DNA from: Parasedimentitalea maritima
GTDB taxonomy: Bacteria > Pseudomonadota > Alphaproteobacteria > Rhodobacterales > Rhodobacteraceae
Direction of reading: 5' to 3'
Length of the DNA stretch: 64,000 nt
NCBI RefSeq assembly: GCF_005771405.1
Contig: NZ_VAUA01000009.1
Coordinates: forward strand, 178,245 to 242,244
Below are positions 9,908-19,441 of the stretch, one piece after another. Every line of letters begins with the position of its first letter. Positions within the stretch are counted from its first letter, which is position 1. The notes under the pieces are model-generated. The model was given only the letters and a program-made list of their open reading frames with translations, was not told where the DNA came from and made no database searches. Position numbers and translations under genes: made by a program.

Positions 9908-11719
9908 ATGACCCTGAATACAACCCTGGCCTCGGTAACCGAACGCATCATCACCCGCAGCGCGCCTACACGGGGCGCCTATCTGGAAAGAATGCGCGCT
10001 GCCCAGAGCAACGGCCCTGCGCGCGCGCACCTTACGTGCAGCGGTCAGGCCCATGCCTATGCTGCAGCCGGTCCTGATCAGGCAGCACTGGCCAAAGCAT
10101 CCGCTGGCCACCTTGGCATCATCACCGCCTACAACGATATGCTGTCTGCGCATCAGCCATTTGAAACCTACCCGCAGATCGTCCGCGACGCAGTGCGTAA
10201 AGTGGGTGGAACTGCACAGGTTGCCGGTGGCGTTCCGGCGATGTGTGATGGTGTTACGCAGGGCGAGGCTGGTATGGAGCTCAGCCTGTTTTCGCGCGAT
10301 GCCATTGCCATGTCGACTGCTGTTGGCCTTAGCCACAACACCTTTGACGCCGCCGTATTTTTGGGCGTCTGTGACAAGATCGTGCCAGGGTTGGTGATAG
10401 GCGCTCAGGTCTTTGGCCATTTGCCTGCTGTATTCCTGCCAGCCGGGCCAATGGTCAGCGGTTTGGCTAACGATGAAAAAGCCAAGATCCGTCAAAAATA
10501 CGCTATGGGTGAAGTCGGTCGCGAAGAACTGCTGAAAGCGGAAATGTCGGCCTATCACGGGCCCGGAACCTGCACCTTTTACGGTACAGCCAACACCAAC
10601 CAGATGCTGATGGAATTCATGGGCCTGCACCTGCCGGGTTCCAGCTTTGTCAATCCGGGCACCGAGCTGCGTGAGGCCCTTACACAGGAGGGCGCGCGCC
10701 GGGCTTTGTCGCTTAGCGCCTTGGGCAATGCCTATACTCCGGTTTGTGATATCCTGGACGAAAAGGCCTTTGCCAACGGTATTGCCGGGCTGATGGCGAC
10801 AGGGGGATCAACCAATTTACTGATCCACCTTATTGCCATGGCCCGCGCGGGGGGCATTATTCTGGACTGGCAGGATTTCTCGGATCTGTCCGAAGTGGTG
10901 CCGCTGCTGGCGCGCGTTTATCCAAACGGATTGGCCGATGTGAACCACTTCCACGCGGCAGGCGGGCTTGGTTACATGATTGGTGAAATGCTGGCCAATG
11001 GTTTGCTGCACCCGGATACTAAAACCGTTGCTGGCGACGGCCTGTCCAATTATGTCACTGAACCCTTCCTCACCGACGATGGTCTGGAATGGCGCAGCGG
11101 CACTGGTCAAAGCCTGAATGAGGGAATTTGCAGACCTGTTAGTGCCCCGTTCCAGCCAACAGGGGGTTTAAGCCGCCTGACCGGCTCGCTTGGGACGGCT
11201 GTCATGAAGATCTCGGCCGTTGCTGAAGAACACCGTATCGTCGAAGCCCCTGTCCGAATCTTCCATGACCAAGATGATGCCAAAGCGGCATTCAAGGCAG
11301 GTGAGTTCACTGGAGATGTGATCATCGTGGTACGCTTCCAAGGGCCCAAGGCCAATGGCATGCCGGAACTGCACAGTTTGACACCTATGCTATCGATTAT
11401 GCAGGGCCGTGGACAAAAGGTGGCTTTGGTCACCGATGGCCGTATGTCCGGAGCCAGCGGCAAAGTACCCGCTGCCATCCACGTGGTGCCCGAAGCACTG
11501 GACGGCGGGCCAATCGCCTATATTCAGGACGGCGACATGCTGCGTGTTGATGCTTTGACCGGAACATTGGACATCCTTACGCCTGACGTGACCAAACGCG
11601 ACCCGGCAACTGCTGACCTTTCTGCCCATGCCTATGGCATGGGCCGCGAACTGTTTTCCCCTTTCCGCCAATTGGTTGGTTCAGCCGACACCGGCGCCAG
11701 CGTATTCGGAGACCTATAG
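9908..11719 (+). CDS. edd: Phosphogluconate dehydratase
   Basis: 603 aa, the normal Edd length. It dehydrates 6-phosphogluconate to 2-keto-3-deoxy-6-phosphogluconate. It belongs to the IlvD/Edd family of Fe-S dehydratases: the cluster cysteines sit in [19 protein letters not shown] and GPGTCTFYG, with downstream [10 protein letters not shown]. Its stop codon is immediately followed by the ATG of eda, so the two are almost certainly translated together. Confidence 0.97.
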   Translation: MTLNTTLASVTERIITRSAPTRGAYLERMRAAQSNGPARAHLTCSGQAHAYAAAGPDQAALAKASAGHLGIITAYNDMLSAHQPFETYPQIVRDAVRKVGGTAQVAGGVPAMCDGVTQGEAGMELSLFSRDAIAMSTAVGLSHNTFDAAVFLGVCDKIVPGLVIGAQVFGHLPAVFLPAGPMVSGLANDEKAKIRQKYAMGEVGREELLKAEMSAYHGPGTCTFYGTANTNQMLMEFMGLHLPGSSFVNPGTELREALTQEGARRALSLSALGNAYTPVCDILDEKAFANGIAGLMATGGSTNLLIHLIAMARAGGIILDWQDFSDLSEVVPLLARVYPNGLADVNHFHAAGGLGYMIGEMLANGLLHPDTKTVAGDGLSNYVTEPFLTDDGLEWRSGTGQSLNEGICRPVSAPFQPTGGLSRLTGSLGTAVMKISAVAEEHRIVEAPVRIFHDQDDAKAAFKAGEFTGDVIIVVRFQGPKANGMPELHSLTPMLSIMQGRGQKVALVTDGRMSGASGKVPAAIHVVPEALDGGPIAYIQDGDMLRVDALTGTLDILTPDVTKRDPATADLSAHAYGMGRELFSPFRQLVGSADTGASVFGDL

Positions 11720-12367
11720 ATGTCCATTACCCCCCAAGCCGCCAGCGCGCGCAACCGCGAGATCTGCCAGATGGCACCGATTATCCCTGTACTGGTGGTG
11801 CATGACGTGGCCCACGCCCGCCCACTGGCCGAGGCCCTTGTACGCGGTGGATTGCCGGTACTGGAAGTTACCCTGCGCACGCCCGTCGCGCTGGATGTCA
11901 TCCGTGAAATGGCCAAGGTTGAAGGTGGCGTCGTTGGTGCCGGGACTTTGGTGACCCCAGATGATGTGACTGCCGCTGTTGCGGCCGGCGCCCAATTTGG
12001 CGTCTCCCCTGGTGCAACTGATTTACTTCTGGATACCTGCGAAGACATCGGCCTGCCCCTATTGGCGGGCGCGGCCTCGGCTTCAGAAGCCATGCGACTG
12101 CTGGAGCGCGGGTACGACATGCTGAAATTTTTCCCTGCAGAAGCCTCGGGTGGGGTTCCGACACTGAAAGCCGTTGGCGCACCACTGCCCCAGATTTCAT
12201 TCTGCCCCACAGGTGGTGTCAGCCCGTCCAATGCTGCCAGCTATCTCTCACTCCCCAACGTGGTCTGCGCCGGTGGCAGCTGGGTAGCCCCCAGCGATCT
12301 GGTCAACAGTGGCCAATGGGGCAAGATCGAAGCCCTAGCACGGGCCGCCAGTCAATTGGGGCTCTAA
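11720..12367 (+). CDS. eda: KDPG aldolase (2-dehydro-3-deoxyphosphogluconate aldolase)
   Basis: 215 aa class I aldolase that splits KDPG into pyruvate and glyceraldehyde-3-phosphate. The Schiff-base lysine is in the strand MLKFFPAE (near residue 136), with the entry glutamate in VLEVTLRTP and the phosphate loop FCPTGGV. The ATG directly follows the edd stop codon. It serves both the glucose route encoded here and the uronate route at 27750-39841, since KdgK also produces KDPG. Confidence 0.96.
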   Translation: MSITPQAASARNREICQMAPIIPVLVVHDVAHARPLAEALVRGGLPVLEVTLRTPVALDVIREMAKVEGGVVGAGTLVTPDDVTAAVAAGAQFGVSPGATDLLLDTCEDIGLPLLAGAASASEAMRLLERGYDMLKFFPAEASGGVPTLKAVGAPLPQISFCPTGGVSPSNAASYLSLPNVVCAGGSWVAPSDLVNSGQWGKIEALARAASQLGL

Positions 12368-12380
12368 ACCGAGTAGCATC

Positions 12381-12415
12381 GTGCCCCTCGTCCTCCGAAC
12401 GAGGACGAGGGGCAC
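12381..12415 (+). terminator. Strong hairpin ending the pgi-zwf-edd-eda operon
   Basis: A perfect 15-bp stem (GTGCCCCTCGTCCTC paired with GAGGACGAGGGGCAC) with a 5-base loop, 13 bp after the eda stop and just before the convergent gph stop. It lacks a T-run on either side. It probably ends transcription of both convergent units or acts as a barrier between them. Confidence 0.75.
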
Positions 12416-12420
12416 ATTGT

Positions 12421-13077
12421 TCAAGCGGCTTCTACCAGTAGGTCTCGGACCAAAGCCGGTAGCACAGTGTAATCATCAAAAGCCACGGTATGGGGCATCT
12501 CATCTACCGCGCATTTGCGATACCCTAGGGTGAACAGCAAAAACGGCACTCCAGCCCGCTCACCAGTTTCTGCATCCACATCGCTGTCACCCACATATAG
12601 CCGGGGCCCCTCTCCCAGCGCCTCAAACGCTGCGTGCAGCGGCGCCGGGTCGGGTTTGTGCACCGGCAGGCTGTCACCTCCCCACATGGTGTCAAACAAA
12701 TGGTCGATTTTCAGATGTTCCAACACTGAACGACAAGGCCGGATTGGTTTGTTAGTACAGATGCCAAGGCTGTGACCCTCTGCCTTGAGTGCTTCCAACG
12801 CAGCCACAACGCCGGGATAGATCACCGTCAGATGAACAGCGTCGTCGTAGCGGGCAACAAAATCAGCCAGCAACCGGGCCTGTTCACTATCCGGTATTCC
12901 ACGCGCACCGCGCATTCGGTTGACGAAGATAGCAGCCCCATTCCCGATGAAGTCGCGTGTCTGTTCCAGCGAGATCAATTCCAGACCTTCTTGCGCTAGT
13001 ACAGTGTTGGCAATGCCATGAATGTCCGGCGCGCTGTCAATCAATGTGCCATCCAGGTCAAAAACAATACGAGCCAT
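12421..13077 (-). CDS. gph: HAD-family phosphoglycolate phosphatase
   Basis: 218 aa from ATG 13077, which overlaps the stop of the upstream gene (ATGA). Two extra upstream in-frame ATGs are less likely. It carries the HAD motif I FDLDGTLIDS at the very N-terminus, motif II in GICTNKP and motif IV in VGDSDVDAE. It dephosphorylates 2-phosphoglycolate, which arises from DNA repair or oxygenase reactions. A different small phosphosugar substrate cannot be excluded for a HAD protein. Confidence 0.85.
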   Translation of the reverse strand: MARIVFDLDGTLIDSAPDIHGIANTVLAQEGLELISLEQTRDFIGNGAAIFVNRMRGARGIPDSEQARLLADFVARYDDAVHLTVIYPGVVAALEALKAEGHSLGICTNKPIRPCRSVLEHLKIDHLFDTMWGGDSLPVHKPDPAPLHAAFEALGEGPRLYVGDSDVDAETGERAGVPFLLFTLGYRKCAVDEMPHTVAFDDYTVLPALVRDLLVEAA

Positions 13078-13631
13078 CAGGCATCCTTCCATTTGATTGA
13101 ACAGCCCATCGAGGCAATTTGTTCTGACGGTCCAATACCGGTTGCGGCCACAAGCTTCATCGCTTCAAACAGGTCACGGCGCAATTCGTCTGCGCCCGCA
13201 GCCCGTGTTGAGCCATCTAGGCGGCCCCGGTACTGCAACTCAAGATCACTATTGAAACCAAAGAAGTCCGGCGTGCAGGCTGCGTCATAGCCACGTGCAA
13301 TACTTTGATCAGCGTCGTAAAGATAAGGGAATGGGAACTCTCGGTCCGAGGCCAGTAAAGCCATATTTTCGAAACTATCCTGCGGATATGCTGCGACGTC
13401 GTTTGACGAAATTGCAACAACACCGACCCCAAGCTCCTGCAATTCTGTTGCATCGCGGATAATACGGTCCAGGACAGCCAGCACATAAGGGCAGTGATTG
13501 CAGATAAACATCACCAACGTACCTTTAGGGCCTGAGATATTGGCGAGAGATACAGTACGCCCATCAGTGGCAGGCAAAGTAAAATCCGGCGCTTTCCAAC
13601 CAAAATCACAGACAGGGGGAGTTACAGCCAT
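13077..13631 (-). CDS. Thioredoxin-fold (AhpC/TSA-like) protein
   Basis: 184 aa. After a short lead (FGWKAPDFTLPATDGRTVSL) comes a thioredoxin fold with CNHCPYV near residue 44, a CxxC active-site motif in the position used by bacterial AhpC/TSA-type thioredoxins. There is no signal peptide, so it should be cytoplasmic. Conserved CTPDFFGF supplies the cis-proline region. It probably acts as a disulfide reductase or peroxidase-like protein; the true substrate is unknown. It is translationally coupled to gph. Confidence 0.75.
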   Translation of the reverse strand: MAVTPPVCDFGWKAPDFTLPATDGRTVSLANISGPKGTLVMFICNHCPYVLAVLDRIIRDATELQELGVGVVAISSNDVAAYPQDSFENMALLASDREFPFPYLYDADQSIARGYDAACTPDFFGFNSDLELQYRGRLDGSTRAAGADELRRDLFEAMKLVAATGIGPSEQIASMGCSIKWKDA

Positions 13632-13755
13632 GGGGGATCCGATCTAAAGGTTCAGGAGGGAAAGGGCTCGCGGTAAGTCCGGATACCCTTGCCGTTTAAC
13701 TGTGGACTGTCCACCGATCCCGGCCGGAATTCCACCAAGAATGTGGTCATGGTTT

Positions 13756-14769
13756 TCACGATTTAATCTGAGGGGACCCGTTGCTTCCACGAAAGGCAGA
13801 GTTTTCTTGCGTAGGCAGGTCGTGATAAACGGCGACCCGTTCGACTTTGGCTGGTGTTCCAAACACAAAAGGCACCCGCACATGTAACGAATCCGGAGCA
13901 CGGTCCAGAATGCGAGCCGATCCATCTGTCGCCCGCCCACCAGCCTGTTCGACCAATAAAGCAATCGGTGCGCATTCATACAGCAGCCGCAAACGACCGT
14001 TCTCATAGCCCTGACGTTCATCGCTGGGATACAAGAAGATACCCCCTCGCATCAAGATACGGTGCGTTTCGGCCACCAGGGATGCCACCCAGCGCATGTT
14101 GAAATTTTTGCCACGGGGGCCAGCCTCCCCGGCTAAACAATCATCAATATAGGTCCGGATCGGTTTGGACCAATGACGATAGTTGGACGCGTTGATGGCA
14201 AATTCGATAGAGGTCTCCGGGATTTCGACGCTTGGGTTTATCAGTACAAATGCCCCGGTATCAGGGTCCAGAATGTAATGCTGGACACCATCCCCAAAGC
14301 TCACAACCAATGCCGTTTGCGGGCCATAAATGACATAACCACCGCCAATCTGATGGGTTCCCGAACGCAAGAAAGTATTATCTGGATCCTCCAGCGCTTC
14401 GACAAAGGAGAAGATCGTCCCGATGGAGACATTGACGTCGATGTTCGAAGAGCCGTCCAGCGGGTCGATGGCCACACCAATGCCACCATCAGCATCAATC
14501 TCCACGACCTCTTCGCGTTCTTCTGAGGCGTACCAGCGCACACCGGTCCCGCGCAGACCGTCTGCGAAAGCCTCATCGGCGATCACATCCAGCGCTTTTT
14601 GGTTGTCGCCATCAGTGTTGCTACCGACCTCGTGCCCCAGGGAACCCGACAGTTCGCCCCGTGCAATTGTCCGGGACAGCTGTGCAGCCACCTCACAAAT
14701 TGCCAGCATGGGCTGGTACAGTTTTTTAGGTATAGCGTCTGACGCTACGATGGCAGCAACTGAGGTCAT
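13756..14769 (-). CDS. fbp: Fructose-1,6-bisphosphatase class 1
   Basis: 337 aa from the second of two tandem ATGs (14769); GGGAGG lies 5 bases upstream of it, while the ATG at 14772 would be too close. It removes the 1-phosphate of fructose-1,6-bisphosphate in gluconeogenesis and needs Mg2+. The metal-binding signature [11 protein letters not shown] (near residue 103) and the [11 protein letters not shown] region of the class I family are visible. Its presence with pgi, gph and eda in the same region fits growth on acids and uronates, where hexose phosphates must be made upwards. Confidence 0.95.
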   Translation of the reverse strand: MTSVAAIVASDAIPKKLYQPMLAICEVAAQLSRTIARGELSGSLGHEVGSNTDGDNQKALDVIADEAFADGLRGTGVRWYASEEREEVVEIDADGGIGVAIDPLDGSSNIDVNVSIGTIFSFVEALEDPDNTFLRSGTHQIGGGYVIYGPQTALVVSFGDGVQHYILDPDTGAFVLINPSVEIPETSIEFAINASNYRHWSKPIRTYIDDCLAGEAGPRGKNFNMRWVASLVAETHRILMRGGIFLYPSDERQGYENGRLRLLYECAPIALLVEQAGGRATDGSARILDRAPDSLHVRVPFVFGTPAKVERVAVYHDLPTQENSAFRGSNGSPQIKS

Positions 14770-14939
14770 CATGGCCTCCCTATCTGAACTTCGGTTTGGC
14801 GCCATTTGCGGCGGTCAGGTGTCTTATGTACCTAAATCTTCAGAACCAATAGCGGGAATTTTCAGGTGTGGACCTGCGTCAAGTACACCCGCTCCCACAC
14901 ATGCCTGGCAGATCATCTGTGCAACATTGTGAAACGAAA

Positions 14940-14961
14940 ATTGGGCGCAAAGGCGCCCAAT
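14940..14961 (-). terminator. Intrinsic terminator of the phnDCEE operon
   Basis: Read on the minus strand, a 9-bp stem (ATTGGGCGC with GCGCCCAAT) and 4-base loop are followed by TTTT. It lies 57 bp past the stop of the last phnE gene and before the fbp promoter region. Confidence 0.7.
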
Positions 14962-15017
14962 TAGATTAGTTTAAGATGCCGTTATCTCTGCTCGTGCGCC
15001 CCTTGCAGGACCCCCGG

Positions 15018-15833
15018 CTAGATAATCGCACCACGAACTTTGGCCGATACCCACTCGCTGACCACCACCGCGAACAAAATCACCAGAAGGATCAGACTAA
15101 CCTGTGGCCAAGCCAACGTGTTCAAAGAACCCTGCAGCTGCAAGCCAATACCGCCGGCGCCAACCAGTCCCAACACTGTGGATTCGCGCAGGTTGATATC
15201 CCACCTGAACACTGCGATCCCCGCAAAGGCTGGCAACACCTGAGGCACGATTCCATAGGCCATCACTTGCCAGCGACTGGCGCCCGTGGCGGTAATGGCC
15301 TCGACCTGTGTCTCGTCGATTTCTTCAATCGCCTCGTAGAGCAATTTGGCGCAAAACCCAATTGAACGGATTGAAATGGCTACCAGTCCAGCAAACACAC
15401 CCGGTCCAAGGATCTTAACCAGTAACAAAGCCCAGATAAGTGAGTTGATTGATCGAGTTGAAACAATAATGAGCAGCGCAATTGGCCGAACGAACAACGC
15501 TGAAGGCGTCGTATTACGTGCAGCCATGAAGGCCACGGGAACCGCCATCATCAACGCCAAAACTGTGCCCAAAGTGGCAATGTTCAACGTGTCCCATAGT
15601 GGCTCCCACAGCTTGTCCATGTAAGACCAACGCGGTGGAACAGCACGACCGCCAATATCTGCAGCGATACGCGGCGCATCCCAAAAGAACTGCCAGGTTG
15701 TTGCCGCTGATATCTGCTGCCAGCACCACATGAACACAGCCGTTCCAATGAACCAGGCAAACCAGATCTTGAACTGGGTGTTGCGATCACGTCTCTGCCA
15801 GACTTTCTGGCCATCAACATTAGAAATAGCCAT
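15018..15833 (-). CDS. phnE: Phosphonate-type ABC transporter permease PhnE (second copy)
   Basis: 271 aa membrane protein with about six hydrophobic helices. A binding-protein-dependent permease loop is visible (EAITATGASRWQVMAYGIVP). It starts on the T of the preceding gene's stop (TAATG), so translation is coupled. Together with the other PhnE it forms the channel of a phosphonate/phosphate-ester/phosphite importer. Two unequal PhnE proteins in tandem is a common arrangement in alphaproteobacteria. Confidence 0.88.
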   Translation of the reverse strand: MAISNVDGQKVWQRRDRNTQFKIWFAWFIGTAVFMWCWQQISAATTWQFFWDAPRIAADIGGRAVPPRWSYMDKLWEPLWDTLNIATLGTVLALMMAVPVAFMAARNTTPSALFVRPIALLIIVSTRSINSLIWALLLVKILGPGVFAGLVAISIRSIGFCAKLLYEAIEEIDETQVEAITATGASRWQVMAYGIVPQVLPAFAGIAVFRWDINLRESTVLGLVGAGGIGLQLQGSLNTLAWPQVSLILLVILFAVVVSEWVSAKVRGAII

Positions 15834-16645
15834 TACTGAACCCTCGCGCGGATAATGCCGGACAGATACTCTAGCGCCATAACTGTGACGATGATCATCA
15901 AGAGAATGGCCGCTGCAGTATCAAACTCATAGCGATCGAACGCCGTATTCAGCGTAGCTCCAATACCTCCGGCCCCAACGATACCCAAAACAGCACTTTC
16001 GCGGAAATTGATATCCAGCCGGTAGATCGACAGCCCAATCAGGCGCGGAACCACCTGCGGATGGATGCCGTAAGTATAGCGCTGCAACCAGCTTGCCCCG
16101 GTAGACCGCACCGCCTCCGCCTGTATCCGGTCCATATCTTCGATTTCTTCGGCCAGCAGTTTTGACAAAAAGCCGATCGTCGCAAAACTAAGGGTCAGAA
16201 AGCCAGCCAGAGGTCCAAATCCAAAAATCGCCACCAGCAAAATGGCGACAACAATTTCATTCAGCGCCCGGGACAGCGCAATAATTGAACGACACACAAG
16301 ATAAACCGGCAAAATCGAAATATTGCGGGCTGCACCCAGGCCAATTGGGATTGAAATGCCGATACCAACTACAGTTGACGCAAACGCCATCACCGCGCTT
16401 TCGATCATACCACTCTTGATTTCGCCGGCCCGCGAGGTGAAGTCCGGATTGGCAAAGGCGATGACAAATTGCCAGCCGCGGTCCAGTCCCCGGTACACCC
16501 GGGCCCAGTTTACATCGATCGAATAGATCGCAAGGATCAAGTAGATTACCCCCCCTATCAGGAGGGCCCAGCGCAAACCGGGAGAGCTAATAAAGGGAGG
16601 TTTTTTCCATGGTTGGCCCAACCGGGCCTCTAGTGCAGCGCTCAT
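15833..16645 (-). CDS. phnE: Phosphonate-type ABC transporter permease PhnE (first copy)
   Basis: 270 aa integral membrane protein. The permease loop reads [20 protein letters not shown], close to that of its neighbour, and both end with a glycine-rich [12 protein letters not shown] or GLVGAGGIGLQL stretch, so the pair arose by duplication. Its start overlaps the phnC stop by 4 bp (ATGA). Confidence 0.88.
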   Translation of the reverse strand: MSAALEARLGQPWKKPPFISSPGLRWALLIGGVIYLILAIYSIDVNWARVYRGLDRGWQFVIAFANPDFTSRAGEIKSGMIESAVMAFASTVVGIGISIPIGLGAARNISILPVYLVCRSIIALSRALNEIVVAILLVAIFGFGPLAGFLTLSFATIGFLSKLLAEEIEDMDRIQAEAVRSTGASWLQRYTYGIHPQVVPRLIGLSIYRLDINFRESAVLGIVGAGGIGATLNTAFDRYEFDTAAAILLMIIVTVMALEYLSGIIRARVQ

Positions 16646-17436
16646 TGTGCTGCATCCATTTCATCTTCGTCCTCAACCTTCTGGATTGTCTCAGACCAAT
16701 CTTCATCTCCGTAGATCCGCGTCAACACACCCTCAGTCAGCTCGGCGGGGGTTCCGTCAAAAACCATGGTGCCTAGTTTCAAGCCAACGATACGCGACAC
16801 AAACATCTGTGCCAAAGCAACGTCGTGAATATTCACAATGGCTGCCAGCTCCCGCTCTTTGCACAGTTCGACGATCAACCGCATGATCTGGCGTGAGGTT
16901 TTGGGGTCCAGTGAAGCAGTCGGTTCATCCACCAACAAGACCGAAGGATTTTGGATCAGCGCGCGGCAAATGCCTACCCGCTGCCGCTGCCCACCGGACA
17001 GCTCGTCGGCGCGTTTATCTGCCATTTCAACCAGTCCAACCCGGTCGAGCAGACGAAACGCCTCGTCGACATCTTTTTGCGGATATTTGCGAAGGAAGCT
17101 GCGCCAGAAACCAACGTATCCCAACCGACCGGATAACACGTTTTCCATAACCGTCAGACGTTCGACCAGAGCATATTCCTGAAAGATCATCCCCATACGA
17201 CGGCGTTCTTTACGCAACCCGCCCAGACCCAACCCGGTCAACTCAACGTCACCCAACTCAACCGTTCCCGAGGTCGGCTCCACCAATCGATTGATACAAC
17301 GGATCAGAGTGGACTTCCCAGCGCCAGATGGACCAATCAGGGCCAGAACCTGGCCCGTGGGCACCTCCAAATCGACATCGTTCAACGCCCTGTCGCCGGT
17401 TTTATAGATTTTGGTCAGTTTTTTTAAACGCAGCAT
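16642..17436 (-). CDS. phnC: Phosphonate-type ABC transporter ATP-binding protein PhnC
   Basis: 264 aa ATPase. Walker [10 protein letters not shown] (34-42), Q-loop IFQEYALV, signature LSGGQ, Walker B VLLVDEP and the following TASLDPKT are intact. The segment [15 protein letters not shown] is typical of PhnC and distinguishes it from sugar or amino-acid ATPases. It follows phnD after a 69-bp gap that carries a stem-loop. Confidence 0.9.
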   Translation of the reverse strand: MLRLKKLTKIYKTGDRALNDVDLEVPTGQVLALIGPSGAGKSTLIRCINRLVEPTSGTVELGDVELTGLGLGGLRKERRRMGMIFQEYALVERLTVMENVLSGRLGYVGFWRSFLRKYPQKDVDEAFRLLDRVGLVEMADKRADELSGGQRQRVGICRALIQNPSVLLVDEPTASLDPKTSRQIMRLIVELCKERELAAIVNIHDVALAQMFVSRIVGLKLGTMVFDGTPAELTEGVLTRIYGDEDWSETIQKVEDEDEMDAAQ

Positions 17437-17462
17437 TTAGGCCTCGTAATGCGCAAAGGGCA

Positions 17463-17484
17463 TGCGCCCCGAGATCGGGGCGCA
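17463..17484 (-). terminator. Intercistronic stem-loop between phnD and phnC
   Basis: TGCGCCCC (17463-17470) pairs with GGGGCGCA (17477-17484) around GAGATC. It lies 21 bp past the phnD stop. There is no T-run, so it most likely trims or stabilises the phnD part of the transcript and lowers phnCEE expression. Confidence 0.6.
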
Positions 17485-17505
17485 CAATTTAGATTTAGCT
17501 TTGGA

Positions 17506-18477
17506 TCAGTTGCAAGCGTAGCTCACACCATTCGCAGTATCGATTTTGCGAATAACGTCCCAGAACTCCTTATAGTTCATCTTTAGGAACTGGCCTTCAT
17601 TGGACTTCTCGAACTCTTCCTGCAATGCGGTCCCTTCCCACTCAAAGCTGAAGAACGCGTCTTGGATTTGAGCCTGCAACTCGGGCGTCAGATTGTGCGC
17701 TGTGCCAAATCCAGTGGTTGGGAACGTCTGTGATTTGTAGATCGAAACCACATCATCGGCTTTCAACTCACCGCGGCTGATCATCCGGTGCAGAACCGAG
17801 TTGGCAATCGAGGCCGCCATATAGTCCTGATTGGCAACACCCATGATCGAGTTGTCATGCTTGCCTGAGTAAACTGGTTCAAAATCCCGATCAGGGATTA
17901 AATCATAGTCACCTTTCAAGATTGCGCTTGGTGCCTTGAAACCAGAGTTTGACGTCGGTGAGGTAAAGGCCAGCTGTCCGCCTTTGATGTCTTCGACCTT
18001 TTCAATACCCGAACCCGGATATGTCAGAATTTCCATTTCATAGCCAAAATTGCCATCCAGTGAGGCCATGATGGTAAAGGGCCGGAATCCTGCACAGTTC
18101 ACTGCCAGGGGATTGGACCCGGTGTTAAAGCCAGCAATGTGCAAGCGGCCCGAGCGCATGGCCTCGATTTGCGCCGCATTAGATTGCACTGGGAAGAACT
18201 GGACTTTTTTGCCGGTTTTTGCAGCCAGGTGATCCATAAATTCGGCCCAAACTGACACATAAACAGCCGGATCTTCCACAGGAGTATAGGTGAAGATCAG
18301 GGTGTCTGGGTCAACCAGTTCGCTTGCATCTGTTGGGATATCCGCAACCAGATCGCCATCAGCGTCACAGAACCGGTCATCCAAAGTACCGCGCTCACAA
18401 TCAGCCGCCGCGGCACCGGCAAGGGTCAGGCCAGCAATAAAGGCCGCCATTGACACAGCTTTAGAAAAAACACTCAT
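17506..18477 (-). CDS. phnD: Phosphonate-type ABC transporter substrate-binding protein PhnD
   Basis: 323 aa with a signal peptide (MSVFSKAVSMAAFIAG..., cleavage near AAAAD, residue 25). The mature protein has the PhnD features FTYTPVEDPAVY, FFPVQSNAAQIEAMRSGRLHIAGFNTG and a SPTSNSGFKAP phosphonate-contact segment. GGGAGAAG precedes the ATG. It would bind phosphonates, phosphite or phosphate esters in the periplasm. No C-P lyase, phosphonatase or phosphite dehydrogenase gene lies near, so the ligand cannot be told from context. Confidence 0.88.
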   Translation of the reverse strand: MSVFSKAVSMAAFIAGLTLAGAAAADCERGTLDDRFCDADGDLVADIPTDASELVDPDTLIFTYTPVEDPAVYVSVWAEFMDHLAAKTGKKVQFFPVQSNAAQIEAMRSGRLHIAGFNTGSNPLAVNCAGFRPFTIMASLDGNFGYEMEILTYPGSGIEKVEDIKGGQLAFTSPTSNSGFKAPSAILKGDYDLIPDRDFEPVYSGKHDNSIMGVANQDYMAASIANSVLHRMISRGELKADDVVSIYKSQTFPTTGFGTAHNLTPELQAQIQDAFFSFEWEGTALQEEFEKSNEGQFLKMNYKEFWDVIRKIDTANGVSYACN

Positions 18478-18729
18478 AATCTTCTCCCTTTTGTTTTTTA
18501 TTCGACAGAGCCTAGCGGTAAAAATTCATGCAGCAAGCATTTTGTCATATTCATCATCGCGGTACTCCCGCAGCTATTGCGTTGATGCTCTCTCATTGGA
18601 CAGACCGTCTGCTAGTGGCAAATGCCTGGGTTCTTGCCGACGGCCTCACGGAATTTGCGATTTCGTTTGAACAGGTCAGGATTGAATTTTTCAAATTGAC
18701 AGATCCACGCAAGTCAGGCACCTCTGCCT
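18478..18729. other. Divergent promoter region between phnD and the B12 riboswitch
   Basis: About 250 bp with no gene I can support. It must hold the phnD promoter (minus) and the riboswitch promoter (plus). TTGACA at 18696-18701 could be a -35 element for the riboswitch transcript, but no matching -10 box is evident. I found no clear pair of TGTCAT-type Pho-box units upstream of phnD. Confidence 0.4.
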
Positions 18730-18920
18730 GGATGGTTCTCGGTACGCCATAGGTAATCCGGGATGAAAAGGGAACACGGTGCGGTGTAGCCATCAGGCGC
18801 CAAATCCGTGACTGCCCCCGCAACTGTAAGCGGCGAGCGACCTGTCAAAACCACTGGGCTAACCACCCCGGGAAGGTGACAGAGAGCTTCGACCCGTGAA
18901 GTCAGGAGACCTGCCATCTG
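18730..18920 (+). ncRNA. Cobalamin (B12) riboswitch
   Basis: The conserved aptamer elements occur in order: AAAAGGGAACACGGTG (18767-18782), GACTGCCCCCGCAACTGTAA (18810-18829), the CCACTGGGCTAACC segment and GGGAAGG, and the 3' B12 box GTCAGGAGACCTGCC (18901-18915). It is on the plus strand ahead of DUF1636 and a BtuDFC-like transporter, so adenosyl- or methylcobalamin binding should switch off expression of the importer. Exact ends are estimated from the conserved core. Confidence 0.95.
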
Positions 18921-18933
18921 GATTCAACTCAAC

Positions 18934-18950
18934 CCAGGCGGGGAGCCTGG
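18934..18950 (+). promoter_or_regulatory. Hairpin of the riboswitch expression platform
   Basis: CCAGGC (18934-18939) pairs with GCCTGG (18945-18950) just after the B12 box, 13 bp before a GGAGG ribosome-binding sequence is complete. With no U-run after it, control at translation initiation or by alternative pairing is more likely than intrinsic termination. Confidence 0.45.
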
Positions 18951-18963
18951 ACGGAGGCCAGAT

Positions 18964-19113
18964 ATGGTTACGACAGCATATGCTGAACACATGACAGGTT
19001 TCTTCATGCCCCCGCATTTTCGCGGAGGGCGACATGAGCCGACCCAATTCCCACAGAATTACTGTTTGCACGTCGTGCAGACACACCAACGATCTATGCC
19101 GGTCCGGTTATGA
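18964..19113 (+). CDS. Possible 49-residue ORF downstream of the riboswitch
   Basis: ATG at 18964 has a good Shine-Dalgarno sequence (GGAGG at 18953-18957). The peptide (MVTTAYAEHMTGFF... ending MPVRL) contains five histidines and matches no family I know. Its second half overlaps the DUF1636 gene in another frame, with the DUF1636 start inside it, so it could be a leader whose translation opens the DUF1636 start. It may equally be chance. The well-placed ribosome site directly after the switch is the only positive evidence. Confidence 0.25.
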   Translation: MVTTAYAEHMTGFFMPPHFRGGRHEPTQFPQNYCLHVVQTHQRSMPVRL

Positions 19114-19441
19114 ACTGATCGACCAACTGCGCAGCGCAATTGCGGCAGCGGGAAACACTGTTTCAGAAGACTTTGAAATGTCGGGGACTGCCAGCATGAC
19201 AGGCTGCAATCGCCTGTGCACTGTGGCCTATCACGGCAGCAGCAAGGCGGCATATCTGTTTGGTGATATCGATCCCGATCAGGACATCAAGGATCTGGTG
19301 GACTATGCTCGCCAGCCTGCAATGCAGCATGGCGGTTGCTGTTCCGCGATGGGCCATCCCGAAAAGCCACTCGAGTCTTCGCTGCTCCGAGTACCTTCCG
19401 CCGTCATTGCGTTAGAGGAAAGTACGGAACTCCTGTCATGA
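19034..19441 (+). CDS. DUF1636 family Cys-rich, metal-binding-like protein
   Basis: 135 aa with CGGAGGG just before the ATG. Cysteines fall in a ferredoxin-like pattern: CTSC near residue 12, a further Cys in NDLCRSG, then TGCNRLC near residue 55, and a HGGCC near residue 99. The family (DUF1636) is described as a putative metal-binding, thioredoxin-like ferredoxin fold and often accompanies cobalamin genes. Directly under a B12 riboswitch and overlapping the ATPase gene by 4 bp, it probably helps corrinoid or cobalt handling. No function is proven. Confidence 0.8.
   Translation: MSRPNSHRITVCTSCRHTNDLCRSGYELIDQLRSAIAAAGNTVSEDFEMSGTASMTGCNRLCTVAYHGSSKAAYLFGDIDPDQDIKDLVDYARQPAMQHGGCCSAMGHPEKPLESSLLRVPSAVIALEESTELLS

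Noticed and set aside
9872..10630. 252-codon open frame on the minus strand
   Set aside because: Antisense shadow of edd.
13652..13750. 32-codon minus-strand ORF between fbp and the thioredoxin-like gene
   Set aside because: It reads smoothly (MTTFLVEFRPGSVDS...) but has no ribosome site and no known relatives; too little to call a gene.
18478..18560. Pho box upstream of phnD
   Set aside because: TGTCAT occurs once near 18543, but the second unit at proper spacing is missing.
18528..18752. 74-codon plus-strand frame before the riboswitch
   Set aside because: It runs into the riboswitch aptamer, has no ribosome site and matches nothing known.
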